From Actinobacteria bacterium HGW-Actinobacteria-1 (GTDB taxonomy: Bacteria > Actinomycetota > Coriobacteriia > Anaerosomatales > Anaerosomataceae), in assembly GCA_002841355.1 (NCBI GenBank), contig PHFB01000007.1, forward strand, positions 1-64,000: a stretch of 64,000 bases of DNA, written 5' to 3'. The notes under the pieces are model-generated. The model saw nothing but the letters and a program-made list of their open reading frames with translations, was not told the DNA's origin and ran no database searches. A program made the position numbers and the translations under genes. Of the stretch, positions 18,742-31,152 are shown piece by piece (positions within the stretch are counted from its first letter, which is position 1; each line of letters opens with the position of its first letter).

Positions 18742-19814
18742 TGGGCTTCATGCAATACGCGGTGGTCGCGTTGGTAGCTGCGCTCACCACGCTCGCCTTC
18801 ACACCGGTCGTGCGGATTGTGGGTATCCGCTGGGGCATCGTCTCGCATCCTGGCGGGCGTCACGTCCACAAGGGTGTCATCCCGCGCATCGGCGGCGTCG
18901 CCATGTTTCTCGGTTTCGCGGCGGCGGTGCTCACCGAGTATCTTGGCGAGCGGCTGTGGGGTTGGACCCCCGTTCTTACGCGGCTTGGACGGCCCGTCAT
19001 CGGTGTACTGATCGGCATCGTCTGCGTCTTCGTGGTCGGCATGCTCGACGACATCTTCGACCTGCGTCCCGGGCAGAAGCTTCTCGGCCAGATCGCAGCG
19101 GCCGGGATCGTCATCGCATTCGGCGTGAAGATCAGCTTCATCAGCAACCCGTTCGGTGGCGGCATCATCTTGCTCGGAGTCCTCGCGTATCCGATCACGC
19201 TCTTCTGGATCGTCGGGTTCGCGAACGTCATCAACCTCATCGACGGTCTCGACGGCCTTGCCGCAGGTGTCACCGCCATCGCCTCGCTAAGCTTCCTGTT
19301 GCTTGCGGTGCAGAGCAACGTGCTGGTCGCCGGCGCGCTCGCCGCTGCGCTCTTCGGCGCGTGCCTTGGATTCCTCAGGTACAACTTCAACCCTGCTTCG
19401 GTCTTCATGGGTGACTCGGGCGCGCTCTTCCTCGGGTTCACGCTCGCGTGCATATCGCTTCTCGGCGTGATCAAGTCGGTTGCCGCCATCACGCTCGTCA
19501 TTCCGCTGCTCATCATCGGTGTTCCGATATTCGACACGCTCTCGGCGATCATCCGCCGCAGCAGACACGGTCAGCCGATTCAGATGGCCGACAAGGGCCA
19601 CATCCATCACCGGCTCCTCGGCCGCGGTTTCAACCAACGACAGACGGTTCTGATCATCTACGCGTGGTCGATCGCGCTCGCGTTCGGAGGCTACGCGACA
19701 CGCTGGGCGCCCCCTGCGCTGCGCTTGCTCACGCTGGTCGCGCTGGCGTCGCTTTCGGGTCTGATGGCGCACTGGCTCGGTCTATTCGAAGCCGCGCATC
19801 ATGACGACGAATAG
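18741..19814 (+). CDS. Undecaprenyl-phosphate GlcNAc-1-phosphate transferase (WecA/TagO/MraY family)
   Basis: 357 aa with about ten membrane segments. It starts lipid-linked glycan assembly by moving a sugar-1-phosphate to undecaprenyl phosphate. The family motifs are GGVAMFLGF, VVGMLDDIFDLRPGQKLLGQ (Mg-binding Asp pair), NLIDGLDGLAAG, FMGDSGALFLGF and the His-rich KGHIHHRLLGRGF near the C-terminus, which favours the WecA/TagO branch over MraY. The nearby glycan locus makes it a candidate initiating enzyme. A weak hairpin (19825-19840) follows. Confidence 0.92.
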   Translation: MGFMQYAVVALVAALTTLAFTPVVRIVGIRWGIVSHPGGRHVHKGVIPRIGGVAMFLGFAAAVLTEYLGERLWGWTPVLTRLGRPVIGVLIGIVCVFVVGMLDDIFDLRPGQKLLGQIAAAGIVIAFGVKISFISNPFGGGIILLGVLAYPITLFWIVGFANVINLIDGLDGLAAGVTAIASLSFLLLAVQSNVLVAGALAAALFGACLGFLRYNFNPASVFMGDSGALFLGFTLACISLLGVIKSVAAITLVIPLLIIGVPIFDTLSAIIRRSRHGQPIQMADKGHIHHRLLGRGFNQRQTVLIIYAWSIALAFGGYATRWAPPALRLLTLVALASLSGLMAHWLGLFEAAHHDDE

Positions 19815-19840
19815 GGGTTTTCAGGCACGTTCATGCGTGC

Positions 19841-19869
19841 TTGTGATGCACTAGACCTTGTTGTATAGT
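19841..19869 (+). promoter_or_regulatory. ATP synthase operon promoter
   Basis: TTGTGA (19841-19846), exactly 17 nt, then TATAGT (19864-19869): a near-consensus housekeeping promoter and one of the best in the window. Predicted start near 19876. Confidence 0.7.
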
Positions 19870-19875
19870 GAGCAC

Positions 19876-19904
19876 GCTTTCCGAGGACCCCCCGGTCGGG
19901 AAGC
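19876..19904 (+). promoter_or_regulatory. Hairpin at the 5' end of the atp leader
   Basis: GCTTTCC pairs with GGGAAGC, with an inner GACC/GGTC stem, starting at about +1 of the atp transcript. The leader to the first gene is ~190 nt and contains no other ORF I would support. Confidence 0.5.
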
Positions 19905-20068
19905 GAATCCTATGTGACATCAGTGCCCAGTGGCCGTGTTATGACACGCGCCGCGTCGGACATTTACCCGGGGGAGAGGCGCGACAGCGCTTCGGGTGAG
20001 GTCCGTTCGTGAAGTAAGGGGCACCGACACTGTCTGGGAACCTCGGCGATACCACGATTGGGTTCGGC

Positions 20069-20353
20069 ATGTACCCTGTCGTTTTCGCGCTTGCTGGCGC
20101 CGGCCTCGGCGTTCTGCTTCTGGTTCTCGCGCGCTCGGCCTCCCGTCTTGTAACGCCTTCCGACCCGGTTCTGGGAATGATGAAGGCGATCGCCCTTAAT
20201 GGCGCCGGTATGTTCGCAGCGATCGCTGCGCTCACCGGCGTCTTTGTATTTGCGAGGGAATCGCTCGTCCCGTTCGGTGCTGGTCTCGTGGCGGGCTTTC
20301 TGCTCGCAGCGACCGGCATGATGGTCAGACTGTCTGTCCCCGACAAGGCCTGA
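20069..20353 (+). CDS. atpI: ATP synthase I-like small membrane protein
   Basis: 94 aa with four hydrophobic segments (about residues 2-20, 38-58 and 63-85, the first possibly split). Position as first gene of the atp operon, size and topology fit AtpI, an assembly factor; sequence similarity itself is weak. ATG 20069 lacks a clear ribosome site, whereas AAGGGG (20016-20021) lies 8 nt before an in-frame CTG at 20030, which would add 13 residues (LSGNLGDTTIGFG). An unconventional CTG start is therefore possible. Confidence 0.65.
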   Translation: MYPVVFALAGAGLGVLLLVLARSASRLVTPSDPVLGMMKAIALNGAGMFAAIAALTGVFVFARESLVPFGAGLVAGFLLAATGMMVRLSVPDKA

Positions 20354-20375
20354 GCAGAAGGAGGTCGGTCAGCCC

Positions 20376-21152
20376 GTGGAAAACATGGGTCATATGGTCG
20401 AGGAGCTCTTGCACGAGCTCTCGGTACTGCCATTGTTCTCGGAGCACATCGGCACGTTCACACTAACGAACTACACGTTCTTCTTGCTCATCGCGCTCGC
20501 ACTGACGATCGTGTTCTTCTTGGTCTCAACGCGCCGCCTGAGCTTGGTGCCGAAGGGTCTCGGCAACGTGGTCGAGGCAGGTGTGTCGTTCGTTCGTGAC
20601 GGCCTGTGCGTCGACATCCTGGGTTCCGAGAACGGCCGGAAGTACTTCCCGTTCATCGGGACGATCTTCTTCTTCGTGCTGTTCAACAACCTGCTCGGGC
20701 TGATCCCGGGTTCGCTGCCGGGTACGGGCACCATCGGTGTCACGGTCACCTGGGGCATCGTCGTGTTCCTCGTGTACAACGGCATCGGCATCAAGAAGAA
20801 CGGCCCGCTCACGTATATCAAGAGCTTCGTGCCGAGCGGCACACCGCTTCTGCTCATGCCGCTCATCTTCCTGCTCGAGATAGTCAGCCATTTCCTTCGC
20901 CCGATCACGCTTGGCATTCGTCTCTACGCCAACATGTACGCGGGTCACATCATGCTCGGCATCTTCACCATCCTGGTGACCATCTCCCTCGAGCACCTGT
21001 CTCCGGGCAGTGCGGTCACGGGTGTCCTCGCATTCGTCATGCGCGTGATCATGCATGGCTTCGAGGTGTTCGTTGCGGTGCTGCAGGCGTACATCTTCAG
21101 CATCCTGACGACGGTCTACATCAACGGCGCACTGCACGCGTCGGAGCACTAG
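20376..21152 (+). CDS. atpB: ATP synthase F0 subunit a
   Basis: 258 aa from GTG 20376 (AAGGAGG upstream). Membrane stator subunit with the proton half-channels. The conserved arginine is in LGIRLYANMYAGHI (~residue 185), and FNNLLGLIPG plus the C-terminal FEVFVAVLQAYIFSILTTVYI are hallmark segments. Six or so membrane helices. 22 nt after atpI. Confidence 0.96.
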   Translation: MENMGHMVEELLHELSVLPLFSEHIGTFTLTNYTFFLLIALALTIVFFLVSTRRLSLVPKGLGNVVEAGVSFVRDGLCVDILGSENGRKYFPFIGTIFFFVLFNNLLGLIPGSLPGTGTIGVTVTWGIVVFLVYNGIGIKKNGPLTYIKSFVPSGTPLLLMPLIFLLEIVSHFLRPITLGIRLYANMYAGHIMLGIFTILVTISLEHLSPGSAVTGVLAFVMRVIMHGFEVFVAVLQAYIFSILTTVYINGALHASEH

Positions 21153-21225
21153 GGGACAACCGCCGGAATGAATCCGGCGTGAAACCTGTACGTACGAGAA
21201 TGTTTGGACTCATAGAGGAGGAACA

Positions 21226-21450
21226 GTGGAAGGTTCTCTGAGCGTTCTGGGCGCCGGACTTGCGTTCGGTATCGGTGCGATCGGGCCGGCCATCGGCATC
21301 GGCATGATCGGAGCGAAGACCATCGAGTCGATGGCGCGTCAGCCCGAGATGGCTGGCAAGCTGCAGGCGACCATGTTCATCGCGCTTGGCATGACTGAAG
21401 CCATCGCACTGCTCGGCTTCGTGCTCGCATTCGTCCTCATGGGTGCCTAA
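21226..21450 (+). CDS. atpE: ATP synthase F0 subunit c
   Basis: 74 aa hairpin of two helices, GTG start with AGGAGG. The polar loop ARQPE and the ion-binding Glu in ALGMTEAIALLGF are present. Helix 1 has GPAIGIGMIG without the Gln of sodium-binding rings, and the Glu is followed by Ala rather than Ser/Thr, so proton coupling is inferred. Confidence 0.96.
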   Translation: MEGSLSVLGAGLAFGIGAIGPAIGIGMIGAKTIESMARQPEMAGKLQATMFIALGMTEAIALLGFVLAFVLMGA

Positions 21451-21481
21451 GCCCACGATTCGATAGCCGAGGAGGAAGCGC

Positions 21482-21982
21482 GTGGAAGCAATCATCCCAA
21501 AGGTACCTGAAGTGCTCGTCGCGCTTGCGTCGTTCGTCGTGCTCTTCGTTCTGCTCTCGAAGCTCGCGTTCCCGCCGGTCACCAAGATGCTCGACGAGCG
21601 TGCGGAGAAGATCCGCGAGTCTCTCGAGAAGGCCGAAGAGACGCGCGTCGAGGCAGAGCGTCTGCTCGAGGAATACCGGGTGCAGATGGCCGAGGCCCGT
21701 ACTGAGGCCGCGAAGGTCATCGAACAGGGCCGCACCGTGGCCGAGAACATGAAGAACGAGATCGTCGCGAAGGCGCGCGAGGAGGCCGACGCCGAGAAGG
21801 CGAAGGCCATCGAAGCGATCCAGGCCGAGAAGGCCGCCGCGATGTCTGAGCTTCAGGCCTCGGTGGCCGACCTTTCGGTCGCCGTTGCCGGCAAGATCAT
21901 CGGCCAGAAGCTCACCGCTTCTGACCATGCGGCGCTCATCGAGCGTTCCATCGCAGAGGTGGGTAGCCTGAATGAGAACTAG
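21482..21982 (+). CDS. atpF: ATP synthase F0 subunit b
   Basis: 166 aa from GTG 21482. One N-terminal membrane helix (about residues 8-28, VLVALASFVVLFVLLSKLAF) then a long charged coiled coil rich in Glu, Ala, Arg and Lys that forms the peripheral stalk. The atpH start overlaps its 3' end by 11 nt. Confidence 0.95.
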   Translation: MEAIIPKVPEVLVALASFVVLFVLLSKLAFPPVTKMLDERAEKIRESLEKAEETRVEAERLLEEYRVQMAEARTEAAKVIEQGRTVAENMKNEIVAKAREEADAEKAKAIEAIQAEKAAAMSELQASVADLSVAVAGKIIGQKLTASDHAALIERSIAEVGSLNEN

Positions 21983-22495
21983 CGAGCTCGTAGACACCTA
22001 CGCACGCGTGCTGTTCGACCTCGCCGCGCTGGCGGAGTCGGTCGACGCGGCCGACGAGGGTCTGCAGAGCGTCGTGAACTCACCGGGACGTCCGTTCCCT
22101 CCGAGAAGAAGCGCGATATCCTGCGCGACATCTTCGGTGGCGACGTGGCTCCCGAGGTGCTCGCGGTGGTCACGCTCCTGGTCGACCGCGGTATGGTCGA
22201 TCGTCTCGGCGCGATGGCGGATGCGTTCACCGCGATCGCCGAGAAGGAGCGCGGCATCGTCGTCGCCGAGGTCACGACCGCCGTGCCTCTCACCGACGAC
22301 CTGCGCTCTAAGCTGACCGACAAACTGAGTGCCGCGTTGGGTCGCGCCGTTTCGCTCCGCGAGAGCGTCGACGAGTCGCTGCTCGGTGGCATCGTCATCC
22401 GTGTGGCCGGGCGTGTTCTCGATGGCAGCGTCACCTCGCAGCTTCGTGACCTTCGCCAGGCTCTTCTGACCGCACGCCAGGGAGGTGAGGCATAA
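21972..22495 (+). pseudogene. atpH: ATP synthase F1 subunit delta, interrupted by a single-base frameshift
   Basis: Translation from ATG 21972 gives MRTSELVDTYARVLFDLAAL and continues to about codon 34 (GLQSVV), then leaves the delta-subunit frame. From about 22076 the frame two bases on (ELTGTSVPSEKKRDILRDIF, then GGDVAPEVL and LLVDRGM) is a perfect delta continuation to the TAA at 22493-22495. Restoring one base near 22075 joins both into a ~174-aa protein, the normal length. Nothing resembling a slippery heptamer is present. Because the other seven atp genes are intact and the subunit is needed, a sequencing or assembly deletion is the likeliest cause; a genuine mutation is possible. Confidence 0.9.
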
Positions 22496-24064
<1,569 letters not shown>

Positions 24065-24066
24065 GG

Positions 24067-26387
<2,321 letters not shown>

Positions 26388-26400
26388 GAGGCCTGTCCAC

Positions 26401-26826
26401 ATGGCACGCACCCTACTGTGTGAGATCGTGACGCCGGAGCGCATCGTCTACACCAACGAGGTGGAGATGGTGATCGCTCCGACGGTCGAGGGCGAGGTCG
26501 GCATCCTGCCGCTCCACGTCCCGCTCGTCACCGTGCTCAAGGCGGGCGAGCTCCGCGTGCGCTACAACGACGGCAAAGACGTCGAGTGGTTCGCCGTCTC
26601 CGGCGGCTACATGCAGGTGCACGAAGACAAGGTCATCATCCTTGCCGAGAACGCAGCGGTCGCGTCGCAGATCGACGTCGAGCGGGCGCGGCAGGCACGT
26701 GACCTGTACGCGCAGCGTATGGCCGAGCTCAAGGAGCAGTCCGCAGCTCAGGCCGAGTGCGATGCGTGTGAGATCGACCTCAGGTGGTTCGAGGCCCAGG
26801 TCAAGGTCGCCGAGACCCGCTCGTAA
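26401..26826 (+). CDS. atpC: ATP synthase F1 subunit epsilon
   Basis: 141 aa. N-terminal beta-barrel with CEIVTPERIVYTNEVEMV and GEVGILPLHVPLVT, then two C-terminal helices rich in Arg, Ala and Glu that can inhibit ATPase activity. Last gene of the operon; a strong terminator begins 23 nt after its stop. Confidence 0.95.
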   Translation: MARTLLCEIVTPERIVYTNEVEMVIAPTVEGEVGILPLHVPLVTVLKAGELRVRYNDGKDVEWFAVSGGYMQVHEDKVIILAENAAVASQIDVERARQARDLYAQRMAELKEQSAAQAECDACEIDLRWFEAQVKVAETRS

Positions 26827-26849
26827 GCGTCACCGCGCGATCACGACAC

Positions 26850-26873
26850 GGGGCGGTCCGAAAGGGCCGCCCC
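26850..26873 (+). terminator. Terminator of the atp operon
   Basis: GGGGCGGTCC and GGGCCGCCCC form a 10-bp stem (one G-U) capped by GAAA, followed by GTTCGCGTTT. Confidence 0.75.
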
Positions 26874-26918
26874 GTTCGCGTTTCCTGGTCACGTTCAGGT
26901 GACGGTGCGCCGCTCTCG

Positions 26919-26947
26919 TTGCCGCTCGGTGCCACCTCGGCTACGCT
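26919..26947 (+). promoter_or_regulatory. murA promoter
   Basis: TTGCCG (26919-26924), 17 nt, TACGCT (26942-26947), located between the atp terminator and murA. Confidence 0.5.
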
Positions 26948-26988
26948 ATCTGCGACCCGAAACCACTCGTAAGGGGAACTCCTACTTC

Positions 26989-28254
26989 ATGCAGTCGATT
27001 CGTGTGACAGGCGGCAAGCCGCTCTCCGGTTCGGTGACGGTGGTTGGCGCCAAGAATTCGGGACTCAAGCTCATGGCCGCGGCGCTCCTTGCGCCGGGCG
27101 TCACGACCATCCGCAACATGCCCGATATCGCCGACGTGGACATCATGTCCGAGGTCATCGGTGGTCTCGGCGCTGTCGTCCGCCGAGAAGATCACGCGCT
27201 CATCATCGATGCCACGCACATCGGTTCGTACGAGGCTCCTTATGAGATGGTCTCGAAGATGCGGGCGTCGATCATCGTGCTCGGCCCGCTGCTCGGCAGG
27301 CTGGGCCGGGCTCGCGTTGCGATGCCGGGTGGCTGCAATATCGGATCGCGCAAGATCGACCTGCACCTGCGCGGACTCGCGCAGCTTGGAGTAGAGATCA
27401 CGAGCGGTCATGGCTACATCGAGGCATCCGCGCCGTATGGCATGCACGGCGCGACAATCGTGCTCGACTTCCCAAGCGTAGGCGCTACCGAGAACCTACT
27501 CATGGCCGGTGCAGCCGCCCAGGGTACGACCATCATCGAGAACGCCGCCCGCGAACCGGAGATCCAGGACCTCATCCAGTTCCTCATCGGGATGGGTGCT
27601 CGCATCGAAGGCGCCGGCACGTCCACCGTCATCGTTGAGGGCGTGAGCTCATTCACGCCCGTGGATCACGCCGTCGTCGGTGATCGCATCGAAGCCGGGA
27701 CCTTCCTTGCGGCCGCTGCGCTGTGCGGCGGTCCGGTGACGGTCCACGGCGTCGAGCCAGAACACCTGGAGCTCGTGCTCGCGAAGATCGCCGCCGCAGG
27801 TGCCGAGGTCACCACGGGTCCGAACTCCGTGACGGTTCGCCGCACCGGACCGTTGCGTCCGGTGGATGTGGCGACGCTTCCGTACCCGGGGTTCCCCACG
27901 GACATGCAACCGCAATTCATGGCGCTCATGGCTGTCGCCGACGGCACCAGTGTTATCACCGAGAACGTCTTCGAGAGTCGCTTCATGTTCGCCGATGAGC
28001 TCGGCCGCATGGGCGCGGACGTCACCATCGAGGGCCACCGTGCACTCATCCGCGGCGTCGCCGGCCTCTCGGGTGCGCCCGTGAAGAGCCCCGACCTGCG
28101 CGGCGGCGCGGCGCTCGTGCTTGCCGGGCTTGTCGCCGACGGGACCACGACCGTTGGCGACATTCACCACATCTTGCGCGGCTACGAGGCGTTCGTGGAC
28201 AAACTCGCGGCGCTTGGCGCCGATATCTCGCTCATCGACGAAGACGACGAATAG
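26989..28254 (+). CDS. murA: UDP-N-acetylglucosamine 1-carboxyvinyltransferase
   Basis: 421 aa from ATG 26989 (AAGGGG upstream). First committed step of peptidoglycan synthesis: enolpyruvyl transfer to UDP-GlcNAc. The substrate-binding KNSGLKLMAAALL (~residues 22-34) and the active-site Cys in MPGGCNIGSRKIDLHL (~residue 117) are present, so the fosfomycin target cysteine is retained. fabZ follows after 12 nt. Confidence 0.97.
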   Translation: MQSIRVTGGKPLSGSVTVVGAKNSGLKLMAAALLAPGVTTIRNMPDIADVDIMSEVIGGLGAVVRREDHALIIDATHIGSYEAPYEMVSKMRASIIVLGPLLGRLGRARVAMPGGCNIGSRKIDLHLRGLAQLGVEITSGHGYIEASAPYGMHGATIVLDFPSVGATENLLMAGAAAQGTTIIENAAREPEIQDLIQFLIGMGARIEGAGTSTVIVEGVSSFTPVDHAVVGDRIEAGTFLAAAALCGGPVTVHGVEPEHLELVLAKIAAAGAEVTTGPNSVTVRRTGPLRPVDVATLPYPGFPTDMQPQFMALMAVADGTSVITENVFESRFMFADELGRMGADVTIEGHRALIRGVAGLSGAPVKSPDLRGGAALVLAGLVADGTTTVGDIHHILRGYEAFVDKLAALGADISLIDEDDE

Positions 28255-28266
28255 GGGAGTCTCGCC

Positions 28267-28689
28267 ATGCTGAATTCCGAGGAGATCAAAGCGATCATCC
28301 CGCACCGTGACCCGTTCCTGCTCGTCGACCGGGTGGACGAGCTCGTCTCGGGCGAAAGCGCCGTCGGCTACCTGGACGTGCGCGAGGACGCCTTCTGGGT
28401 CCCCGGACACTTCCCCGACTACGCGGTGATGCCCGGCGTGCTCATCGTCGAAGCGCTGGCGCAGGTCGGCGCTGTCGCGCTTCTGTCGCTACCTGCGAAT
28501 CAGGGCAAGATCGCACTTTTCGCCGGCATCGACAAGGTGCGCTTCAAGCGCCAGGTGCGTCCCGGCGACACGCTGCGCCTCGAGTGCGCCATCACCAAGA
28601 CGCGCGGGCCGATCGGCTTTGGCACTGCACGCGCGACCGTTGACGGCGAGCTTGCCTGCGCGGGCGAGCTCATGTTCGCGATCCAGTAG
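28267..28689 (+). CDS. fabZ: 3-hydroxyacyl-[acyl-carrier-protein] dehydratase FabZ
   Basis: 140 aa hot-dog fold enzyme of fatty acid elongation. The catalytic His is in [21 protein letters not shown] (~residue 48) with the Glu on the following helix; [13 protein letters not shown] is the typical N-terminus. It closes the murA transcription unit; the next gene begins 8 nt on. Confidence 0.95.
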   Translation: MLNSEEIKAIIPHRDPFLLVDRVDELVSGESAVGYLDVREDAFWVPGHFPDYAVMPGVLIVEALAQVGAVALLSLPANQGKIALFAGIDKVRFKRQVRPGDTLRLECAITKTRGPIGFGTARATVDGELACAGELMFAIQ

Positions 28690-28697
28690 GCGAGCGA

Positions 28698-29927
28698 GTG
28701 TCGGCTGCCACCATCGACGAACACGGCCGCGCACGTTTCGGCGGCGTGATCTTCGCCAAGCTGTTCCCCAACGACGACGAGCCGTTCCGCGGCATCTTCG
28801 TGGCCGAGCAGCTGCGGGCAACGTCGGATCGCGTCGACTGGTCGGTCATCGCTCCGGTGCCCTGGGTGCCGAAGTGGGTGGCGCGCGCGCTTCACAAACC
28901 TTACGCGAGCGGCGAGCGCATCATCGACGGTTCGCTCGTCATGTGGCCCCGCTATCCTGTGCTGCCGAAACGTTGGCTGTACGCGACGGTGGCGCCGCTC
29001 ATCGCGCTCACTGCCCGCGGAGCGTTCAAGCGTGCATGCGCCCGCACGAACGCCTCCTTCGTGCACGTGCACGACTTGTATCCGAGCGGGGCAGCCGGCA
29101 GACGCCTGTGCGACGCCGCCAGTTTGCCGTACGTGCTCACCGTCCATGGCCTCGACCTCTACTCGAACCTGGAGAATCCTCGCTGGCGGCGGGAGATCCT
29201 CGCTGCCGGTCGCGGCGCCCGCGCGGTCATCTGCGTCGGCGAGCGCCTTGCGACTGACGTCACAGCCGAGCTTGGCCTGGATCCCTCGCTCGTGACGGTC
29301 ATCCCGAACACCTACGACGTCCGCCGCTACACGCATGTCGAGCGCGCGCGTGGCCCGGTGCTGCGCATCTTGAGCGTCGGTCGCCTGTCGCATGAGAAGG
29401 GCCATGACGTGCTCCTGCGAGCATTCGCGCAGGTGCGCGTCGCAGGCGTCGAGGCGACGCTCACGATGGTGGGCGACGGCCCCGAGCGAACCGCGCTGGA
29501 GGCGCTTGCGAGCGACCTCGGCATCGCTGACGCCGTGGAGTTCAAGGGCATCCTACTCGACGAACCCCTCGCCGCCGAGATGCGCGGGGCCGACCTCTTC
29601 GTGCTTCCCTCGCGATCCGAGGGCTTCGGTGTGGTGCTCATCGAGGCGCTGGCGACCGGGCTTCCCGTTGTCGCGACGCGCTCCGGCGGCCCCGACGGCA
29701 TCGTGGCCGATGGTGACGGTGTGCTTGTGGCAGCTGACGACGTAGACGCGTTCGTCGCCGGGCTTCACGACGCCATTGCGCGGCTCGACAGCTTCGACAG
29801 CACGGACATTGCGGCTCGTGCGGCGGCGCGGTACTCGCCGAGCGCCGTAGGCGGCATGCTCGTCTCAGTGTACGAGGCTGTTCTTGCCGGTGCTCCCATA
29901 CCGAATTCGATCGGAGCGCGCCGATGA
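28698..29927 (+). CDS. GT4-type glycosyltransferase
   Basis: 409 aa from GTG 28698. Two Rossmann halves: an acceptor-side N-terminal half with HVHDLYPSGAAGRRLC and VLTVHGLDLYSN, and a donor-side half with SVGRLSHEKGHDVLLRAF and the EX7E motif in SRSEGFGVVLIEALATGLPVV. It transfers a sugar from an activated donor; the specific sugar is unknown. It opens the glycan locus and overlaps the next gene by 4 nt. Confidence 0.88.
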   Translation: MSAATIDEHGRARFGGVIFAKLFPNDDEPFRGIFVAEQLRATSDRVDWSVIAPVPWVPKWVARALHKPYASGERIIDGSLVMWPRYPVLPKRWLYATVAPLIALTARGAFKRACARTNASFVHVHDLYPSGAAGRRLCDAASLPYVLTVHGLDLYSNLENPRWRREILAAGRGARAVICVGERLATDVTAELGLDPSLVTVIPNTYDVRRYTHVERARGPVLRILSVGRLSHEKGHDVLLRAFAQVRVAGVEATLTMVGDGPERTALEALASDLGIADAVEFKGILLDEPLAAEMRGADLFVLPSRSEGFGVVLIEALATGLPVVATRSGGPDGIVADGDGVLVAADDVDAFVAGLHDAIARLDSFDSTDIAARAAARYSPSAVGGMLVSVYEAVLAGAPIPNSIGARR

Positions 29928-31084
29928 GCCCGCGACATCTCGTCGTCATGATCGTGAGCGCGTCTGGTACTGCGGACCCGCGCGTCGCCAAGGAAGCCGA
30001 GGCGCTCGTCGGCGGCGGCTACGAGGTCGTCGTCCTGGCGTGGGACCGCGAGAAGCGAGATCCGGCGGTCATAGAGCGCAACGGCTGGCGAATCGAGAGC
30101 ATGGGGCCCGAGGCGCGCCACGGCGCCGGGCTCCGCAACATCGCCGGCTATCGCGAGTTCTGGCGTGTTGCGCGCGAGCGCGCAGCCCAGCTGCGACCAG
30201 ACGTGCTGCACTGCGCCAACCTCGACACGGTGCCCGCCGCGTTGCCGCTCGTTACCCGTTCGGCGAGTGCCCCGAAGCTCGTGCTCGACTTCTGGGAGAT
30301 GTACCGCCACAGCCGGGCGCTGCCGCAGCGCGGCATCAAGGGCGTGGTCGCCCGTGCCGCCGCACGGTATCTCGAGCGTCGCTGTATCCCGCGCGCCGAC
30401 GTCGTCATCACCGTTGGCGAGGGCCAGGTGGGCTACTACGAGGCGCTTGGCGCGAAGAACATCGTGCTCGTCGAGAATGCGCCCGAACTCGAACGGTACA
30501 CGCCGGTCGAGCGCAACGAACCAGAGTTCGTGGTGAGCTTCATCGGCCAGAAGCGCTGGGTTCCCGCGCTCGTCAACCTCATGGAGGCCATTCAGCCGCA
30601 TCCGGAGCTTCGCGCGCTGCTCATCGGTGGCGGTACAGCCGAGGAAGAGATCGCGCGTATCGCAGCGACGATGGAGCGCGTCGAGACGCGCGGACGGTTC
30701 GAGCCCGCGCAAGGTCCCGCGCTCTACCACGAGTGCGATGCCGTCTTCGCATGCTACGATTCGTCGCTCGAGAACTGGCGGACCGCCTATCCCGTAAAGG
30801 CGATGGAAGCGATGGCGTGCGCGTTGCCGCTCATCTGCACGCGGGGGACGTTCAGCGGCGAGTACGTTGAACGGCATGGCCTGGGCTACGCGGTGGACGA
30901 TCACGACCCGAAGGACATCGCACGGGCGCTCGTCGCGCTCGCCGCAGATCGCGAGGCCGCACGCGCGATGGGCCGTCGCGGGCGGGCGATAGTGGAGGCC
31001 GGACTCAACTGGTCCGGAGCGTCGGCGCGGTTGCTGACAGCGTACGATGCGCTGTTCCGGCCCGAAGGCATTCCGGTACAATAA
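29924..31084 (+). CDS. Glycosyltransferase (GT4-like)
   Basis: 386 aa. N-terminal SASGTADPRVAKEAEALVGGGYEVVVLAWDR is the start typical of GT4 family members that act on bacterial surface glycans; YPVKAMEAMACALPLICT near residue 290 corresponds to the donor-binding EX7E region. ATG overlaps the preceding stop (ATGA). The acceptor is unknown. Confidence 0.85.
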   Translation: MSPRHLVVMIVSASGTADPRVAKEAEALVGGGYEVVVLAWDREKRDPAVIERNGWRIESMGPEARHGAGLRNIAGYREFWRVARERAAQLRPDVLHCANLDTVPAALPLVTRSASAPKLVLDFWEMYRHSRALPQRGIKGVVARAAARYLERRCIPRADVVITVGEGQVGYYEALGAKNIVLVENAPELERYTPVERNEPEFVVSFIGQKRWVPALVNLMEAIQPHPELRALLIGGGTAEEEIARIAATMERVETRGRFEPAQGPALYHECDAVFACYDSSLENWRTAYPVKAMEAMACALPLICTRGTFSGEYVERHGLGYAVDDHDPKDIARALVALAADREAARAMGRRGRAIVEAGLNWSGASARLLTAYDALFRPEGIPVQ

Positions 31085-31152
31085 GAAGATTCGCGACCAG
31101 GCAGGATTGCCTCGGCGTGACGCAACATGTCGACTCTGGGAGAGAAGAGCAG

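Noticed and set aside
21226-21450. Sodium-translocating c-ring
   Set aside because: The helix-1 Gln and the Ser/Thr after the ion-binding Glu, required in known Na+ rings, are absent.
22060-22090. Programmed frameshift in atpH
   Set aside because: No slippery heptamer, downstream pseudoknot or internal Shine-Dalgarno is apparent; a deletion is simpler.
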